From an uncultured Polaribacter sp. (GTDB taxonomy: Bacteria > Bacteroidota > Bacteroidia > Flavobacteriales > Flavobacteriaceae), in NCBI GenBank assembly GCA_943788865.1, contig CALSRX010000005.1, positions 124,001-188,000 on the forward strand: a stretch of DNA of 64,000 bases. Reading direction: 5' to 3'. Shown here one piece after another: positions 36,168 through 46,644 of the stretch (positions are counted from its first letter, which is position 1; each line of letters opens with the position of its first letter). The translations under genes were made by a program, and so were the position numbers. The notes under the pieces are model-generated. The model made no database searches. It saw nothing but the letters and a program-made list of their open reading frames with translations, and was not told the origin of the DNA.

Positions 36168-36958
36168 TTATTTAACTTGGTTTGATTTAATTACTATTTC
36201 ATGAATTATCTTATCTAATTCTTCTGTTGCTTCAAACAAATAGCTTAAACACTTGTTTCTTTCTTCAGTAGACATCGAAATGTCATTTTGAATAACATTT
36301 GCAAATCCCAGGATAGTAGCTATTGGTTTTCGTACTTCATGAGATTGTTTCCATGTAATTTCTCGTAATATTTTATTCTGATTTATTATCTTATTGTTGG
36401 AGGGCTTTATAATTAATTGAAACTCTACATAGACTATAAGTATTGTAAAAAGAGCTAAAATGATTTCAATTATAATAATATTAGAAAGTTTTTTATTTGT
36501 TATTATTTTTAAATCATTAACAATGCTTTCCATCAAAGGTAAAAATTCATCTACGTTTTTATTTATTATGTCTAAAGAAATAGTATTTAGATTTCCTTTT
36601 CTAATAATAGAATCGATGTTGTTAATTATTTCAAGTCCTGTCTTTAATTTTGAATAGGTGTCTTTATTAGTAATTTTAGAAATTTTCAACTCTTCATTTC
36701 CATTCATGATGGCTAATTGAGCGGTTTTCCAATTATTTAATGCTGAAATTATCTGATCGTGATTGTCTTTTTCTAAAATAACATTTCGGTAAGAAAGTTG
36801 GTTTATACGTTGACTTAACATCCTTTGTCTACCACCTATATCTATTAAATGAGAGTCGTTATTTTATCAAAAAGAAAATATTGTACAACAGCTTGATTTA
36901 TTAAAATAGTTCCAAGCATTATTGCCATTAGTGTGAAGTACTTTTTTTTATTTCTCAT
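36168..36958 (-). pseudogene. PilJ/HisKA sensor protein without ATPase domain, frameshifted
   Basis: From ATG 36956-36958 the frame runs through a first membrane helix (KKYFTLMAIMLGTILINQ), then hits stops near 36,850; shifting one base near 36,865 gives NDSHLIDIGGRQRMLSQRIN, the PilJ-type sensor signature, which stays open to 36168. Next come a sensory helix bundle, a second membrane helix (IIIIEIILALFTILIVYVEF) and a HisKA-like helix pair with QSHEVRKPIATILGF (candidate phospho-His). The protein ends there; no HATPase domain follows. This may be the normal form of a Bacteroidota family or a remnant. Confidence 0.65.
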
Positions 36959-37037
36959 AAATTTACCAAAGAAGTTTTGGTTTTGTTTTATAATGTATTT
37001 TTGAAGTAATAAGCCAATAAATATAAATATTTTTTAT

Positions 37038-39026
37038 TTACAAATGCTTTTTCAATACTTCAATTTCGTCTCTAAATTGTGCAGCAGTTAAAAAATCTAA
37101 GGCTTTTGCAGCTTGCTCCATATGTTTACGAGTTTCTCTGATGCGCTTTTCTATTTCTGGTTTTGGTAAGTATTCTAAATCGGCTTCTGCTGCTTTGTTG
37201 ATGGCATTGTCATAATGAAATGAAGACACCGCACTTTTGGTTAACGAGTTGTCAATGACTTTGGTAATTTGAGTAGGAGTAATGTTGTTTTCTGTGTTGT
37301 ATTCAATTTGTTTTTCTCTTCTTCTATTCGTTTCATCAATGGTTTTTTGCATGCTGTTGGTTATTTTATCTGCGTACAAAATTGCCAAACCATTTATATT
37401 TCTTGCCGCTCTACCAATGGTTTGAGTTAACGATCTGTGCGAACGTAAAAATCCTTCTTTGTCAGCATCTAAAATAGCAACCAAAGAAACTTCGGGTAAA
37501 TCCAACCCTTCACGCAATAAATTGACTCCAATCAAAACATCAAACAAGCCTTTGCGTAAATCTTGCATAATTTCTACCCGTTCTAAAGTGTCTACATCAG
37601 AATGAATATAGCGGCAACGAACCTGAATTCGAGTCAAGTATTTTGCCAATTCTTCTGCCATTCTTTTGGTTAAAGTGGTTACCAAGGTACGTTCATTTTT
37701 TTCAACTCGAATTTGAATTTCTTCAATCAAATCATCAATCTGATTGATGCTTGGGCGTACTTCAATAACGGGGTCTAATAGTCCGGTTGGACGAATAACT
37801 TGTTCTACAAAAACGCCTTCTGTTTTTTGCAGTTCGTAATCAGCGGGTGTTGCACTTACATAAATCACTTGATTTTGAATGTCCTCTAATTCTTCAAACT
37901 TTAAAGGTCTATTGTCCATGGCAGCAGGCAAACGAAAACCATGTTCTACCAAGTTTTCTTTTCTACTTCTATCACCACCATACATAGCATGTGTTTGCGG
38001 AATGGTCACGTGACTTTCGTCAATAATCATTAAATAATCATCCGGAAAATAATCTAATAAACAAAAAGGTCTAGTTCCGGCATCTCGTCCGTCTAAATAG
38101 CGAGAATAGTTTTCGATTCCAGAACAATACCCTAATTCACGAATCATTTCTAAATCAAATTCGGTGCGTTCTTTTAAACGTTTAGCTTCTAAATGTTTGC
38201 CAATTTCTTTAAAATAATCTACCTGCTTTACCATATCTTCTTGAATCATATGAATGGCATTTTGCAAGATGTCTGGCGAGGTTACAAATAGATTTGCAGG
38301 GTATATGGTTAGTTGTTCAAACTTTTCTAGCACTTTATTACTTTCCATATCAAACGATTCTATTTCTTCAATTTCATCGCCAAAAAAATGCACTCGATAT
38401 CCGTGATCTCCATAAGACGGATAAATGGTAATGACATCTCCTTTTACTTTAAACGTTCCGCTTTTAATGTCAAATTCAGTTCTAGAATACAAACTGGTTA
38501 CCAATTGATGCAAAAATTTAGTTCTCGAAATTTGCTGTCCAGTTTCAATCGGAATCACATTCTTTTTAAATTCAACCGGATTTCCAATTCCGTATAAACA
38601 AGAAACCGAAGCAACCACCAACACATCTCGTCTGCCAGAAAGTAGGGAAGAAGAGGTGCTAATTCGAAGGCGTTCTATATCGTCATTAATTGATAAATCT
38701 TTTTCTATATAAGTTCCCGTAACTGGGATGTAAGCTTCTGGTTGGTAATAATCGTAATACGAAACAAAATACTCTACAGCGTTTTCTGGAAAAAACTGTT
38801 TGAATTCAGAATACAATTGAGCTGCCAAGGTTTTGTTATGTGCCAACACCAAGGTTGGTCTGTTGATTTTCTCAACTACATTAGCCACCGTAAAGGTTTT
38901 TCCGGACCCTGTAACACCTAATAAGGTTTGGTATTTTTCACCGTTGACAATACTTTCAGAAAGTTGTTTGATGGCTTCTGGTTGATCTCCAGTGGGTTTA
39001 AATTTTGAGTGTAATTGAAAATCCAT
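37038..39026 (-). CDS. uvrB: excinuclease ABC subunit B
   Basis: Damage-recognition helicase of nucleotide excision repair. Walker A LGVTGSGKTFTVANV (about 38-50), the beta-hairpin region YYDYYQPEAYIPVTGTYIEKD, DESHVTIPQ, the motif V/VI stretch LREGLDLPEVSLVAILDADKEG and QTIGRAARN, plus the UvrC-interacting UVR tail at the end (AAKALDFLTAAQFRDEIEVL). At 662 residues it is full length and undamaged. Single gene; its start at 39024-39026 is followed upstream by the large surface-protein gene in the same direction. Confidence 0.98.
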   Translation of the reverse strand: MDFQLHSKFKPTGDQPEAIKQLSESIVNGEKYQTLLGVTGSGKTFTVANVVEKINRPTLVLAHNKTLAAQLYSEFKQFFPENAVEYFVSYYDYYQPEAYIPVTGTYIEKDLSINDDIERLRISTSSSLLSGRRDVLVVASVSCLYGIGNPVEFKKNVIPIETGQQISRTKFLHQLVTSLYSRTEFDIKSGTFKVKGDVITIYPSYGDHGYRVHFFGDEIEEIESFDMESNKVLEKFEQLTIYPANLFVTSPDILQNAIHMIQEDMVKQVDYFKEIGKHLEAKRLKERTEFDLEMIRELGYCSGIENYSRYLDGRDAGTRPFCLLDYFPDDYLMIIDESHVTIPQTHAMYGGDRSRKENLVEHGFRLPAAMDNRPLKFEELEDIQNQVIYVSATPADYELQKTEGVFVEQVIRPTGLLDPVIEVRPSINQIDDLIEEIQIRVEKNERTLVTTLTKRMAEELAKYLTRIQVRCRYIHSDVDTLERVEIMQDLRKGLFDVLIGVNLLREGLDLPEVSLVAILDADKEGFLRSHRSLTQTIGRAARNINGLAILYADKITNSMQKTIDETNRRREKQIEYNTENNITPTQITKVIDNSLTKSAVSSFHYDNAINKAAEADLEYLPKPEIEKRIRETRKHMEQAAKALDFLTAAQFRDEIEVLKKHL

Positions 39027-39073
39027 AACAACAAAAATACAGATTAAGAAACGGAAATTAAAAGAAGTTACAC

Positions 39074-42000
39074 TTATTTTCTAAGCAAACTAAAATGCCC
39101 AGTTTCTTTTCTAAAAGAGCCGTTGATATCTTCTAAAACGGCGTTGAACCAATAGTCGTTAGAAGGCAATTTACTCCCATTGTAAGTTCCGTCCCAGCCA
39201 TTTCCATTTTTATCAGTAATAAGACCTACCACTTTTCCGTAGCGATCAAAAATTTCTACTCTTACAGATTTGTAAAAAGTATTGTTTGCACCTAAAATTT
39301 TCCAAGTATCATAGATACCATCATTGTTTGGAGAAAAATGTCGTTGAAAAAACAAGAAAGATAATTTTTGACTACTAACAAGTCCACAACCATTTACATC
39401 GCGAATATAGACGGTGTTTAAACCTGGTTTTACATCGTTAAAAGTAAATGTAAGGTTCTCTGTTCCTTTTGTAAAAGCGGTAGCACTTGAAGTGTTTAAA
39501 GCATATTCGTAATTCCCAACGCCAGAAACAGTAATGGTTAATACATTGGCATCAGGATTGTCTTGGTCGTCAATTAATTTTGTAGAAACAATCAATGCTT
39601 TGTTAGATTCAACTACAGTAAAAGTATTATAACCTGTACAAGAAGAATCATCTGTTGAGTCAGAAACAGCATTCTGATACGCTCTATAGGCTTCTACTTT
39701 ATAGGTTCCTTCTGCGTTTGCTTTGTAAATCGCATTGGTTGCCCCAGAAATTAAATTACCGTCTAAAAACCATTGATAGGTGTCTGATGGAACTCCGGTA
39801 TATCCATTTAAATCGATGGTGATTTGTTGTGGATTGTCGATTGGGTTGTTAACACATAAATATACTGGATCTATATTTCCTTTCGGAACAGGGCGTGGAT
39901 TCACAAAAACCTTGAATTGCCCAATTCCAGAACAGGCATTTGTTCCTTTAGTAGAAATACGAACAAATACATCAGCGTTATTTGTAAATAAATTATCTTC
40001 AAAAGGAGCGATAATTCCACCGGTTTGCAAAGAGGCTTCTTTAGCCGTTCTGTAATATTCAAAAGCATGTGTTGCTAAAGTAAAAGCTCCATTAGAATTG
40101 GCAATGATGTCATTAGTTTTAGCGTCAAAATTAAAAAAAGCATTTCCAGATCCTTGGCTGTTTCTAGAATTTGGAGTGCCAGCATTTATGTCAATTTCAC
40201 ACAGGTATAAATCAGGATAGGTATTTAAAGTGGTTGCATTTACTTTTAGCTCTAATTCACCATCCGTATAACAACCAGTAGTTATATTGGTGAGTCTTAC
40301 AGCTAACTTGTGATTGCCCGTATTGGTAGAAACGGTATTCCTATAACCAACTTTATTGATAATTGGAGAAGTGAAATTGGTATCAGTAATTTCATAAAAA
40401 GCAACAGAAATTCCAGCTTCATTGTTGGTTAGCTCAGCTTCTTTAGATTCTAGGTTAAAAGTGGTAATTCCGTCTATTGGGTTTGCGTCAATATCACATT
40501 GTTCATATGTTGGAATTGGGACAAATACAGGTGTTGGGTTTACGGTTATTACGATTGTATTTGAAGTAAATCCACAACTGTTTCCATTTCTTCCTAAATT
40601 CACTCTAAATTGATGATTGTTGAACGAAGTAAGAACATTCGTAATTAGCAATATATTTGTAGTAGCTCCATTATAAACAGTATTGTCAATAAGATCATTC
40701 CAAATGATTCCGTCTGTGCTTATTTGCCATTGAAATGTTTCAGCATTTGAATCGATTGAAATACTTGAGTTTGTCGATTCACAAAAAACAAGATCAATAA
40801 AAGGCGAATTTAAAACAATAGGAGCATAGATGATATAATTCGGACTTGGTGTTGTATAACCGCTTGTTACATTAATGACTTTTCCAAGAACGTCAACAGT
40901 TATTGGAGAATTACCTAACAATCCATCTTCATCGGCATCAAAAAACCCAGCTTCTGTTACATCATTACAAGTGTCATTATCACTATCTAATTCTAACAAA
41001 TTAAAGATAAGATCAGTATCTGTATCTGCAATTGTATAATTAATAATTCCATTATCGGCAACAGTTTCTAATGCATCAACCAAACCATTCGCTCCAATTA
41101 AAGCAATTGCATTGTCAATCATTCCATCAAAATTGATGTCGGGCAACCCACTTCCAGCTTCTTCTAAGTCAAAAATACCGTCGTTATCAGAATCAACATC
41201 CATGAAATTGAAAACCAAATCATTATCAGAATCTAAAGAAGTTGAAGTACTATTGAAAACATCATCTAGACCATCACTGTTTGCATCAGTATTTAACAGC
41301 GTAATGTAAGTTCCATTTTTTTCTATGATATCTGGAATTCCATCATTATCAGAATCTGCATCAAAGCTGTTTACAATTCCGTCATTATCTGTGTCGATAT
41401 CAAAACAGGTTAATTGTAGGGTTCCATTAAATACAGAGTTTTCTGTTAGATTGCTTAAATGGTGAACAAATGAAACCTGACTTACTTGATTGGCAACAAA
41501 TTGATATGGAGTTGTTCCACTTGAACTCGGATTGTATTTGAACCGTATTTCTGAGGCTGAAAAATCGAGTACACCAGATTCGAAAATTCCATCAAAATTT
41601 GTGTCGACAAGTAATTGGTTGTCTGGATCTAATAAAGTAATGTTTTTGTTTGATGGTGTTATTTTTAAGATAAAATACTCACCAATGATATTAGAATGAT
41701 TTGTTCCTGTAGTTTCTGATAAATTAAAATTAATAGGTTGTGTAAAATCCAGCGTATATGATAAATTGGATGTATTTGCTGCATTTGCAGTTGAAGTAAA
41801 TTGTCCATCATTCTGTCCTACAAACGTGTTTGTACTTCCATTGATATTATTCTGAACAAATGAACTAGAAACGATTGCTGAAGTTGTAGTTGCATCAGAA
41901 AAAACAATTTCTGGATTTGTACTATTTACTATGTTAATCGTAGCGTTCCCTTTTCCTTCGTCACAATTTAGAATTCCATCATTATCATTGTCAATATCTT

Positions 42001-43645
42001 TGTTGTCAATAATTCCGTCATTATCAAAATCATCAGGACAAATACTTACAGGAATTTCAACAGACGGAAACTCTAATCCAGAACAATTAATGGTTGCTAC
42101 TAATTTGTATTTTCCAGGAAGCAAAGGTTTATGTGTGCTTGTGGTATTTCCTGTACTCACATAACCAGATCCATTGTTAAAAAACCATTCAAATTGGTCA
42201 AAAATATCAATATTGGTAGATGATAGAGTTGTATTAGGAATACAAGTTCCTAATGTTGCAACTGAAGTGTTTAAATTGATTTCTGGTGCAGAAGGGAAGC
42301 CAGAATAGAAGCTTCCAGAGGTTGCAGCTCCATTAAAATTATAATAAGCACAATACAATTCTCCAGAGCTTTCTATAGAAACATCCCCTGTTAATCCTGA
42401 GAGTTTGTAGGTAACATAATTTGTGTTACCTGTTACATCTTGAGGCGTTGCATTTATTGGTTGTGAATTAACAGAAACTGTAGCGTTTTTATTGGTGATT
42501 ATTGTGATTCCACCATTGTAAACAGTTGTTCCTATGTTTTGAATGTTTGCAATATTGTTTACATTTCCTCTATTTTCACAACTTAATGGAGGAACAAAAA
42601 ACAACCCTTGATTTGCTTCACTGCTGTTAGCTCCAATTCCTTGGTATGCAAATACATTTTTATTAGTTGAAACATACATGTTTTGATTTGCTGAATAGTT
42701 GTCTCCTTCAATTAGGTAATATCCACCAGCATTAATGGTAGCAACAGGAGCATTCCCATTAATACTAATAATGGTGTTGTCTTCATGAGCAACAAGTAAT
42801 ACGTTTTCCCATCCGTCATTTCCATCACCTTTTACAAAGATGTATTGATTTCCAACTTTAGAGTAGCCTACAATTTGATCGATTCCGTAATCTCTTCCGC
42901 CGCCATTATGAAAACTACCATTAGCTGATCCAGAATTTACAACTATGGGTTTGTCAGATTGTACTAATGCACCAATTAGTCCATCTCTATTGACAACACT
43001 CTCAGAACTGTTTGTTGCAACTGTATAGCTTTCTCCTTCGTTTAAATTGATAACTATAGGAAAAGCTCCAGAATAGTTTTTAATTGTTAATCCTGCAGGT
43101 AAGTCATCAAAGGTAACAACTGTATTATCTTCTGTCGCCATTACAGAAACAAAATTCATATAGTTTGTGTCTGGACTTTGATTTGTGAATGAACCGACTC
43201 TAAATGTGTTTCCTAAAGCTGATAGTCCCTTACTAACTAAAGCTCCAGCTTGAGCGCTGCTTCCAGCTTTAACTCTTAAAGAAACGTAGATAACATCTTC
43301 CGCTTCTATAATATATCCTTTGTTATTTTGTACAACACTAGATTCTTTTGATTCTAAAAATAGTTGTCCATAACCTGTTCCTAAAGAGATCTCAACGGGA
43401 TTTGTATTAGAAACTAAACCAGAAAGAACACTTGAAGATGGTTGTCCAACAGGGATTATTGTGTAAGTAATATTTTTGGTGCTCGGAGTAGAAATATAAA
43501 AATATTGACTTTCCGGATTGGCATTTCCAAATTCAGCACTCGTAAGTGGCGGAATGTAATGCTTCTTACTTAATTGTGCATTTGAGTTGAACACACAGAA
43601 AAGTAAAAATATAAATGTTAGGGTTTTAAAAAGATTACACTTCAT
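39074..43645 (-). CDS. large type IX-secreted surface protein with gliding-motility-type C-terminal domain
   Basis: 1523 residues. Signal peptide about 1-23 (NSNAQ). The first 450 residues resemble an IgGFc-binding-like domain (repeats of NSGSANGSFHNGGGRDYG and IDQIVGYSKVGNQYIFVKG character). A central acidic part has thrombospondin type 3-like calcium repeats (DNDNDGI, DADSDNDGIPD, DVDSDNDGIFD). A C-terminal region has Ig-like PKD-type modules and ends with the type B sorting domain (FFQRHFSPNNDGIYDTWKI to HFSLLRK). Exported by the type IX system to the cell surface. Its last third is shared with the next gene upstream (see repeats). Confidence 0.88.
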   Translation of the reverse strand: MKCNLFKTLTFIFLLFCVFNSNAQLSKKHYIPPLTSAEFGNANPESQYFYISTPSTKNITYTIIPVGQPSSSVLSGLVSNTNPVEISLGTGYGQLFLESKESSVVQNNKGYIIEAEDVIYVSLRVKAGSSAQAGALVSKGLSALGNTFRVGSFTNQSPDTNYMNFVSVMATEDNTVVTFDDLPAGLTIKNYSGAFPIVINLNEGESYTVATNSSESVVNRDGLIGALVQSDKPIVVNSGSANGSFHNGGGRDYGIDQIVGYSKVGNQYIFVKGDGNDGWENVLLVAHEDNTIISINGNAPVATINAGGYYLIEGDNYSANQNMYVSTNKNVFAYQGIGANSSEANQGLFFVPPLSCENRGNVNNIANIQNIGTTVYNGGITIITNKNATVSVNSQPINATPQDVTGNTNYVTYKLSGLTGDVSIESSGELYCAYYNFNGAATSGSFYSGFPSAPEINLNTSVATLGTCIPNTTLSSTNIDIFDQFEWFFNNGSGYVSTGNTTSTHKPLLPGKYKLVATINCSGLEFPSVEIPVSICPDDFDNDGIIDNKDIDNDNDGILNCDEGKGNATINIVNSTNPEIVFSDATTTSAIVSSSFVQNNINGSTNTFVGQNDGQFTSTANAANTSNLSYTLDFTQPINFNLSETTGTNHSNIIGEYFILKITPSNKNITLLDPDNQLLVDTNFDGIFESGVLDFSASEIRFKYNPSSSGTTPYQFVANQVSQVSFVHHLSNLTENSVFNGTLQLTCFDIDTDNDGIVNSFDADSDNDGIPDIIEKNGTYITLLNTDANSDGLDDVFNSTSTSLDSDNDLVFNFMDVDSDNDGIFDLEEAGSGLPDINFDGMIDNAIALIGANGLVDALETVADNGIINYTIADTDTDLIFNLLELDSDNDTCNDVTEAGFFDADEDGLLGNSPITVDVLGKVINVTSGYTTPSPNYIIYAPIVLNSPFIDLVFCESTNSSISIDSNAETFQWQISTDGIIWNDLIDNTVYNGATTNILLITNVLTSFNNHQFRVNLGRNGNSCGFTSNTIVITVNPTPVFVPIPTYEQCDIDANPIDGITTFNLESKEAELTNNEAGISVAFYEITDTNFTSPIINKVGYRNTVSTNTGNHKLAVRLTNITTGCYTDGELELKVNATTLNTYPDLYLCEIDINAGTPNSRNSQGSGNAFFNFDAKTNDIIANSNGAFTLATHAFEYYRTAKEASLQTGGIIAPFEDNLFTNNADVFVRISTKGTNACSGIGQFKVFVNPRPVPKGNIDPVYLCVNNPIDNPQQITIDLNGYTGVPSDTYQWFLDGNLISGATNAIYKANAEGTYKVEAYRAYQNAVSDSTDDSSCTGYNTFTVVESNKALIVSTKLIDDQDNPDANVLTITVSGVGNYEYALNTSSATAFTKGTENLTFTFNDVKPGLNTVYIRDVNGCGLVSSQKLSFLFFQRHFSPNNDGIYDTWKILGANNTFYKSVRVEIFDRYGKVVGLITDKNGNGWDGTYNGSKLPSNDYWFNAVLEDINGSFRKETGHFSLLRK
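39186..40501. repeat. 1.3-kb duplicated tract, copy A
   Basis: Matches 43818-45133 at a constant offset of 4632 bp with no difference noticed by eye, at silent positions too. Sharp ends: mismatches begin again at 39185 and 40502. Confidence 0.9.
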
Positions 43646-43705
43646 TAGTGACGCTAATATAAATGAAAAAGTAGAATATATATTCTAAATTTAATCTTAA
43701 AAAAA

Positions 43706-46603
43706 TTACTTTCTTAACAAACTAAAGTGTCCAGTTTGTTTTCTTATGTTTCCATTAATGTCTTCAAGTACAGCATTGAACCAATAATCATTTGAAGGTA
43801 ATTTACTTCCATTATAGGTTCCGTCCCAGCCATTTCCATTTTTATCAGTAATAAGACCTACCACTTTTCCGTAGCGATCAAAAATTTCTACTCTTACAGA
43901 TTTGTAAAAAGTATTGTTTGCACCTAAAATTTTCCAAGTATCATAGATACCATCATTGTTTGGAGAAAAATGTCGTTGAAAAAACAAGAAAGATAATTTT
44001 TGACTACTAACAAGTCCACAACCATTTACATCGCGAATATAGACGGTGTTTAAACCTGGTTTTACATCGTTAAAAGTAAATGTAAGGTTCTCTGTTCCTT
44101 TTGTAAAAGCGGTAGCACTTGAAGTGTTTAAAGCATATTCGTAATTCCCAACGCCAGAAACAGTAATGGTTAATACATTGGCATCAGGATTGTCTTGGTC
44201 GTCAATTAATTTTGTAGAAACAATCAATGCTTTGTTAGATTCAACTACAGTAAAAGTATTATAACCTGTACAAGAAGAATCATCTGTTGAGTCAGAAACA
44301 GCATTCTGATACGCTCTATAGGCTTCTACTTTATAGGTTCCTTCTGCGTTTGCTTTGTAAATCGCATTGGTTGCCCCAGAAATTAAATTACCGTCTAAAA
44401 ACCATTGATAGGTGTCTGATGGAACTCCGGTATATCCATTTAAATCGATGGTGATTTGTTGTGGATTGTCGATTGGGTTGTTAACACATAAATATACTGG
44501 ATCTATATTTCCTTTCGGAACAGGGCGTGGATTCACAAAAACCTTGAATTGCCCAATTCCAGAACAGGCATTTGTTCCTTTAGTAGAAATACGAACAAAT
44601 ACATCAGCGTTATTTGTAAATAAATTATCTTCAAAAGGAGCGATAATTCCACCGGTTTGCAAAGAGGCTTCTTTAGCCGTTCTGTAATATTCAAAAGCAT
44701 GTGTTGCTAAAGTAAAAGCTCCATTAGAATTGGCAATGATGTCATTAGTTTTAGCGTCAAAATTAAAAAAAGCATTTCCAGATCCTTGGCTGTTTCTAGA
44801 ATTTGGAGTGCCAGCATTTATGTCAATTTCACACAGGTATAAATCAGGATAGGTATTTAAAGTGGTTGCATTTACTTTTAGCTCTAATTCACCATCCGTA
44901 TAACAACCAGTAGTTATATTGGTGAGTCTTACAGCTAACTTGTGATTGCCCGTATTGGTAGAAACGGTATTCCTATAACCAACTTTATTGATAATTGGAG
45001 AAGTGAAATTGGTATCAGTAATTTCATAAAAAGCAACAGAAATTCCAGCTTCATTGTTGGTTAGCTCAGCTTCTTTAGATTCTAGGTTAAAAGTGGTAAT
45101 TCCGTCTATTGGGTTTGCGTCAATATCACATTGCTCGTAAACAGGAATTGGTGTTAATGTTGGTTTTGGAACAAATAAAATTTCTACAGAACCATTGTAT
45201 TTTTTTATTCTTCCACAGCCATCATTGATGATCATTTCTAAATTATAAGTTCCAGAGCCATAATTTGCACTGTCAATAGTTATTTTTCTAGTATTGATAG
45301 TAACATTAGGATCTTCCGTTTTTGTCCATGTATATGTTGAACCAGCAATACCATTTAATTCAGGTTCAAAACTAAATGAATCTCCAATACAAACTTGCTG
45401 TGTTTCTAGTGTTAGATTGATGGTTTTAGTATCACTATCCAATATTTTTACAGGAGAAAAGAAAGACTGAATGAATGGAGGAAGCCCTTGTGTTGCCATT
45501 CCAACGCCTAAGTTTATTTTATTTTCTGTATAATTTATATTTAAAGCGTCTTCATCCGGATTCTCAATCACATCTAAAAACTGAGTTCCAACTTCATAAC
45601 TTATTGGAACAGCTGCATAAATTTTTCCATCTGGACCTAATTGCAAAGCTCCGCGATATCCAATTTGAGAATGAATTAGTTGCTTTGTTGTTGAAACATT
45701 GTTTTTTGTTAAATCGAATTGATAGACTTTGTTATTAGCTCCATCGAATGTTGATGCATATAATTTGGCAGATGATTGTGAGAATTCCACTCCATAATAT
45801 GCTCCATCTGCTTGAGCACTTCCTAAAATAGTTGCTGTATTTGCAACAGTTCCATTAGAACTATCAAAATCATATAAAACTAAATTTCCATTACCTATAT
45901 TGTTATTATTTCTAAAAGTGAAATCGGCAAGTGTTATTTTTTTTCCATCAGGAGATACTTTTAAATACCCTCTTCGATCTCTGAGGGTATAATTAGTATT
46001 GCTAATTACAGGATTAGCAGTGTCAACACCATTTCCGTCAATTTTATAAGCATAAAATTGGTTGTTAACCGTAGATAAAATCCAAATAGTATTGCAATCA
46101 ACCCCTTGCACAGCAGTTACTTTTTCTGACCAAGAAGCTGCTTTTCCGTTAGATAAATTTATAGGTCCGCCTACAATCTCTCCCAAACCACCATTTTTAG
46201 AAATGTCGATTGTATAGTAATTAAATCCATTACCACCATAAGCTTGTACTGTAAAAATATAGTAAATATTAGAGTCAGCGGGATTTGGAACCACTAGAGC
46301 AGATTGCGTACTTGATGGATCACCATATAAATTTGAAGCTAATGCTCCATTGCTATATTTCATTACTTGATGAGAACTATCATAAACAGTAGTTCCATCA
46401 GAATAAAACAATAATTTCCCGTCTTTATCAGATATTGTAGAGCAGCCTTCAAGTGTGCTTAGTTTTCCGTCTGAAAGGGGAATAGGTGTTCCCGTTGTAA
46501 AATCTAAACCGGCCTTTTGACCAAAATACCAGAAATTAGCTTCTTTTTGTCCGTACGTTGTTAAGGTAAATAGAAATATAAATACACTTAAAACTCTTTT
46601 CAT
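43706..46603 (-). CDS. type IX-secreted surface protein with beta-propeller-like N-terminus
   Basis: 965 residues. Signal peptide 1-18 (TLTTYGQ). The N-terminal 370 residues contain WYFGQKAGLDFTTG, SDKDGKLLFYSDG and QLGPDGKIYAAVP, as in a WD40/propeller-like domain found in many Bacteroidota surface proteins. A PKD-like segment follows. The last 470 residues, including the type B type IX sorting domain, are shared almost exactly with the neighbouring 1523-residue protein. Separated from it by about 60 bp on the same strand. Confidence 0.87.
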   Translation of the reverse strand: MKRVLSVFIFLFTLTTYGQKEANFWYFGQKAGLDFTTGTPIPLSDGKLSTLEGCSTISDKDGKLLFYSDGTTVYDSSHQVMKYSNGALASNLYGDPSSTQSALVVPNPADSNIYYIFTVQAYGGNGFNYYTIDISKNGGLGEIVGGPINLSNGKAASWSEKVTAVQGVDCNTIWILSTVNNQFYAYKIDGNGVDTANPVISNTNYTLRDRRGYLKVSPDGKKITLADFTFRNNNNIGNGNLVLYDFDSSNGTVANTATILGSAQADGAYYGVEFSQSSAKLYASTFDGANNKVYQFDLTKNNVSTTKQLIHSQIGYRGALQLGPDGKIYAAVPISYEVGTQFLDVIENPDEDALNINYTENKINLGVGMATQGLPPFIQSFFSPVKILDSDTKTINLTLETQQVCIGDSFSFEPELNGIAGSTYTWTKTEDPNVTINTRKITIDSANYGSGTYNLEMIINDGCGRIKKYNGSVEILFVPKPTLTPIPVYEQCDIDANPIDGITTFNLESKEAELTNNEAGISVAFYEITDTNFTSPIINKVGYRNTVSTNTGNHKLAVRLTNITTGCYTDGELELKVNATTLNTYPDLYLCEIDINAGTPNSRNSQGSGNAFFNFDAKTNDIIANSNGAFTLATHAFEYYRTAKEASLQTGGIIAPFEDNLFTNNADVFVRISTKGTNACSGIGQFKVFVNPRPVPKGNIDPVYLCVNNPIDNPQQITIDLNGYTGVPSDTYQWFLDGNLISGATNAIYKANAEGTYKVEAYRAYQNAVSDSTDDSSCTGYNTFTVVESNKALIVSTKLIDDQDNPDANVLTITVSGVGNYEYALNTSSATAFTKGTENLTFTFNDVKPGLNTVYIRDVNGCGLVSSQKLSFLFFQRHFSPNNDGIYDTWKILGANNTFYKSVRVEIFDRYGKVVGLITDKNGNGWDGTYNGSKLPSNDYWFNAVLEDINGNIRKQTGHFSLLRK
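43818..45133. repeat. 1.3-kb duplicated tract, copy B
   Basis: Partner of 39186-40501. The 110 bp downstream of it (towards the 3' ends of both genes) carry many silent differences, so the identity is confined to this tract. Confidence 0.9.
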
Positions 46604-46644
46604 TTGACGGATTTTTATTCAAACGTCAAATATATTGAAAAGTA

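Noticed and set aside
39780..40055. Identical open frames on the plus strand inside the two surface-protein genes (also 44412-44687)
   Set aside because: Their identity is explained by the shared tract; both are antisense to long, well-supported coding regions.
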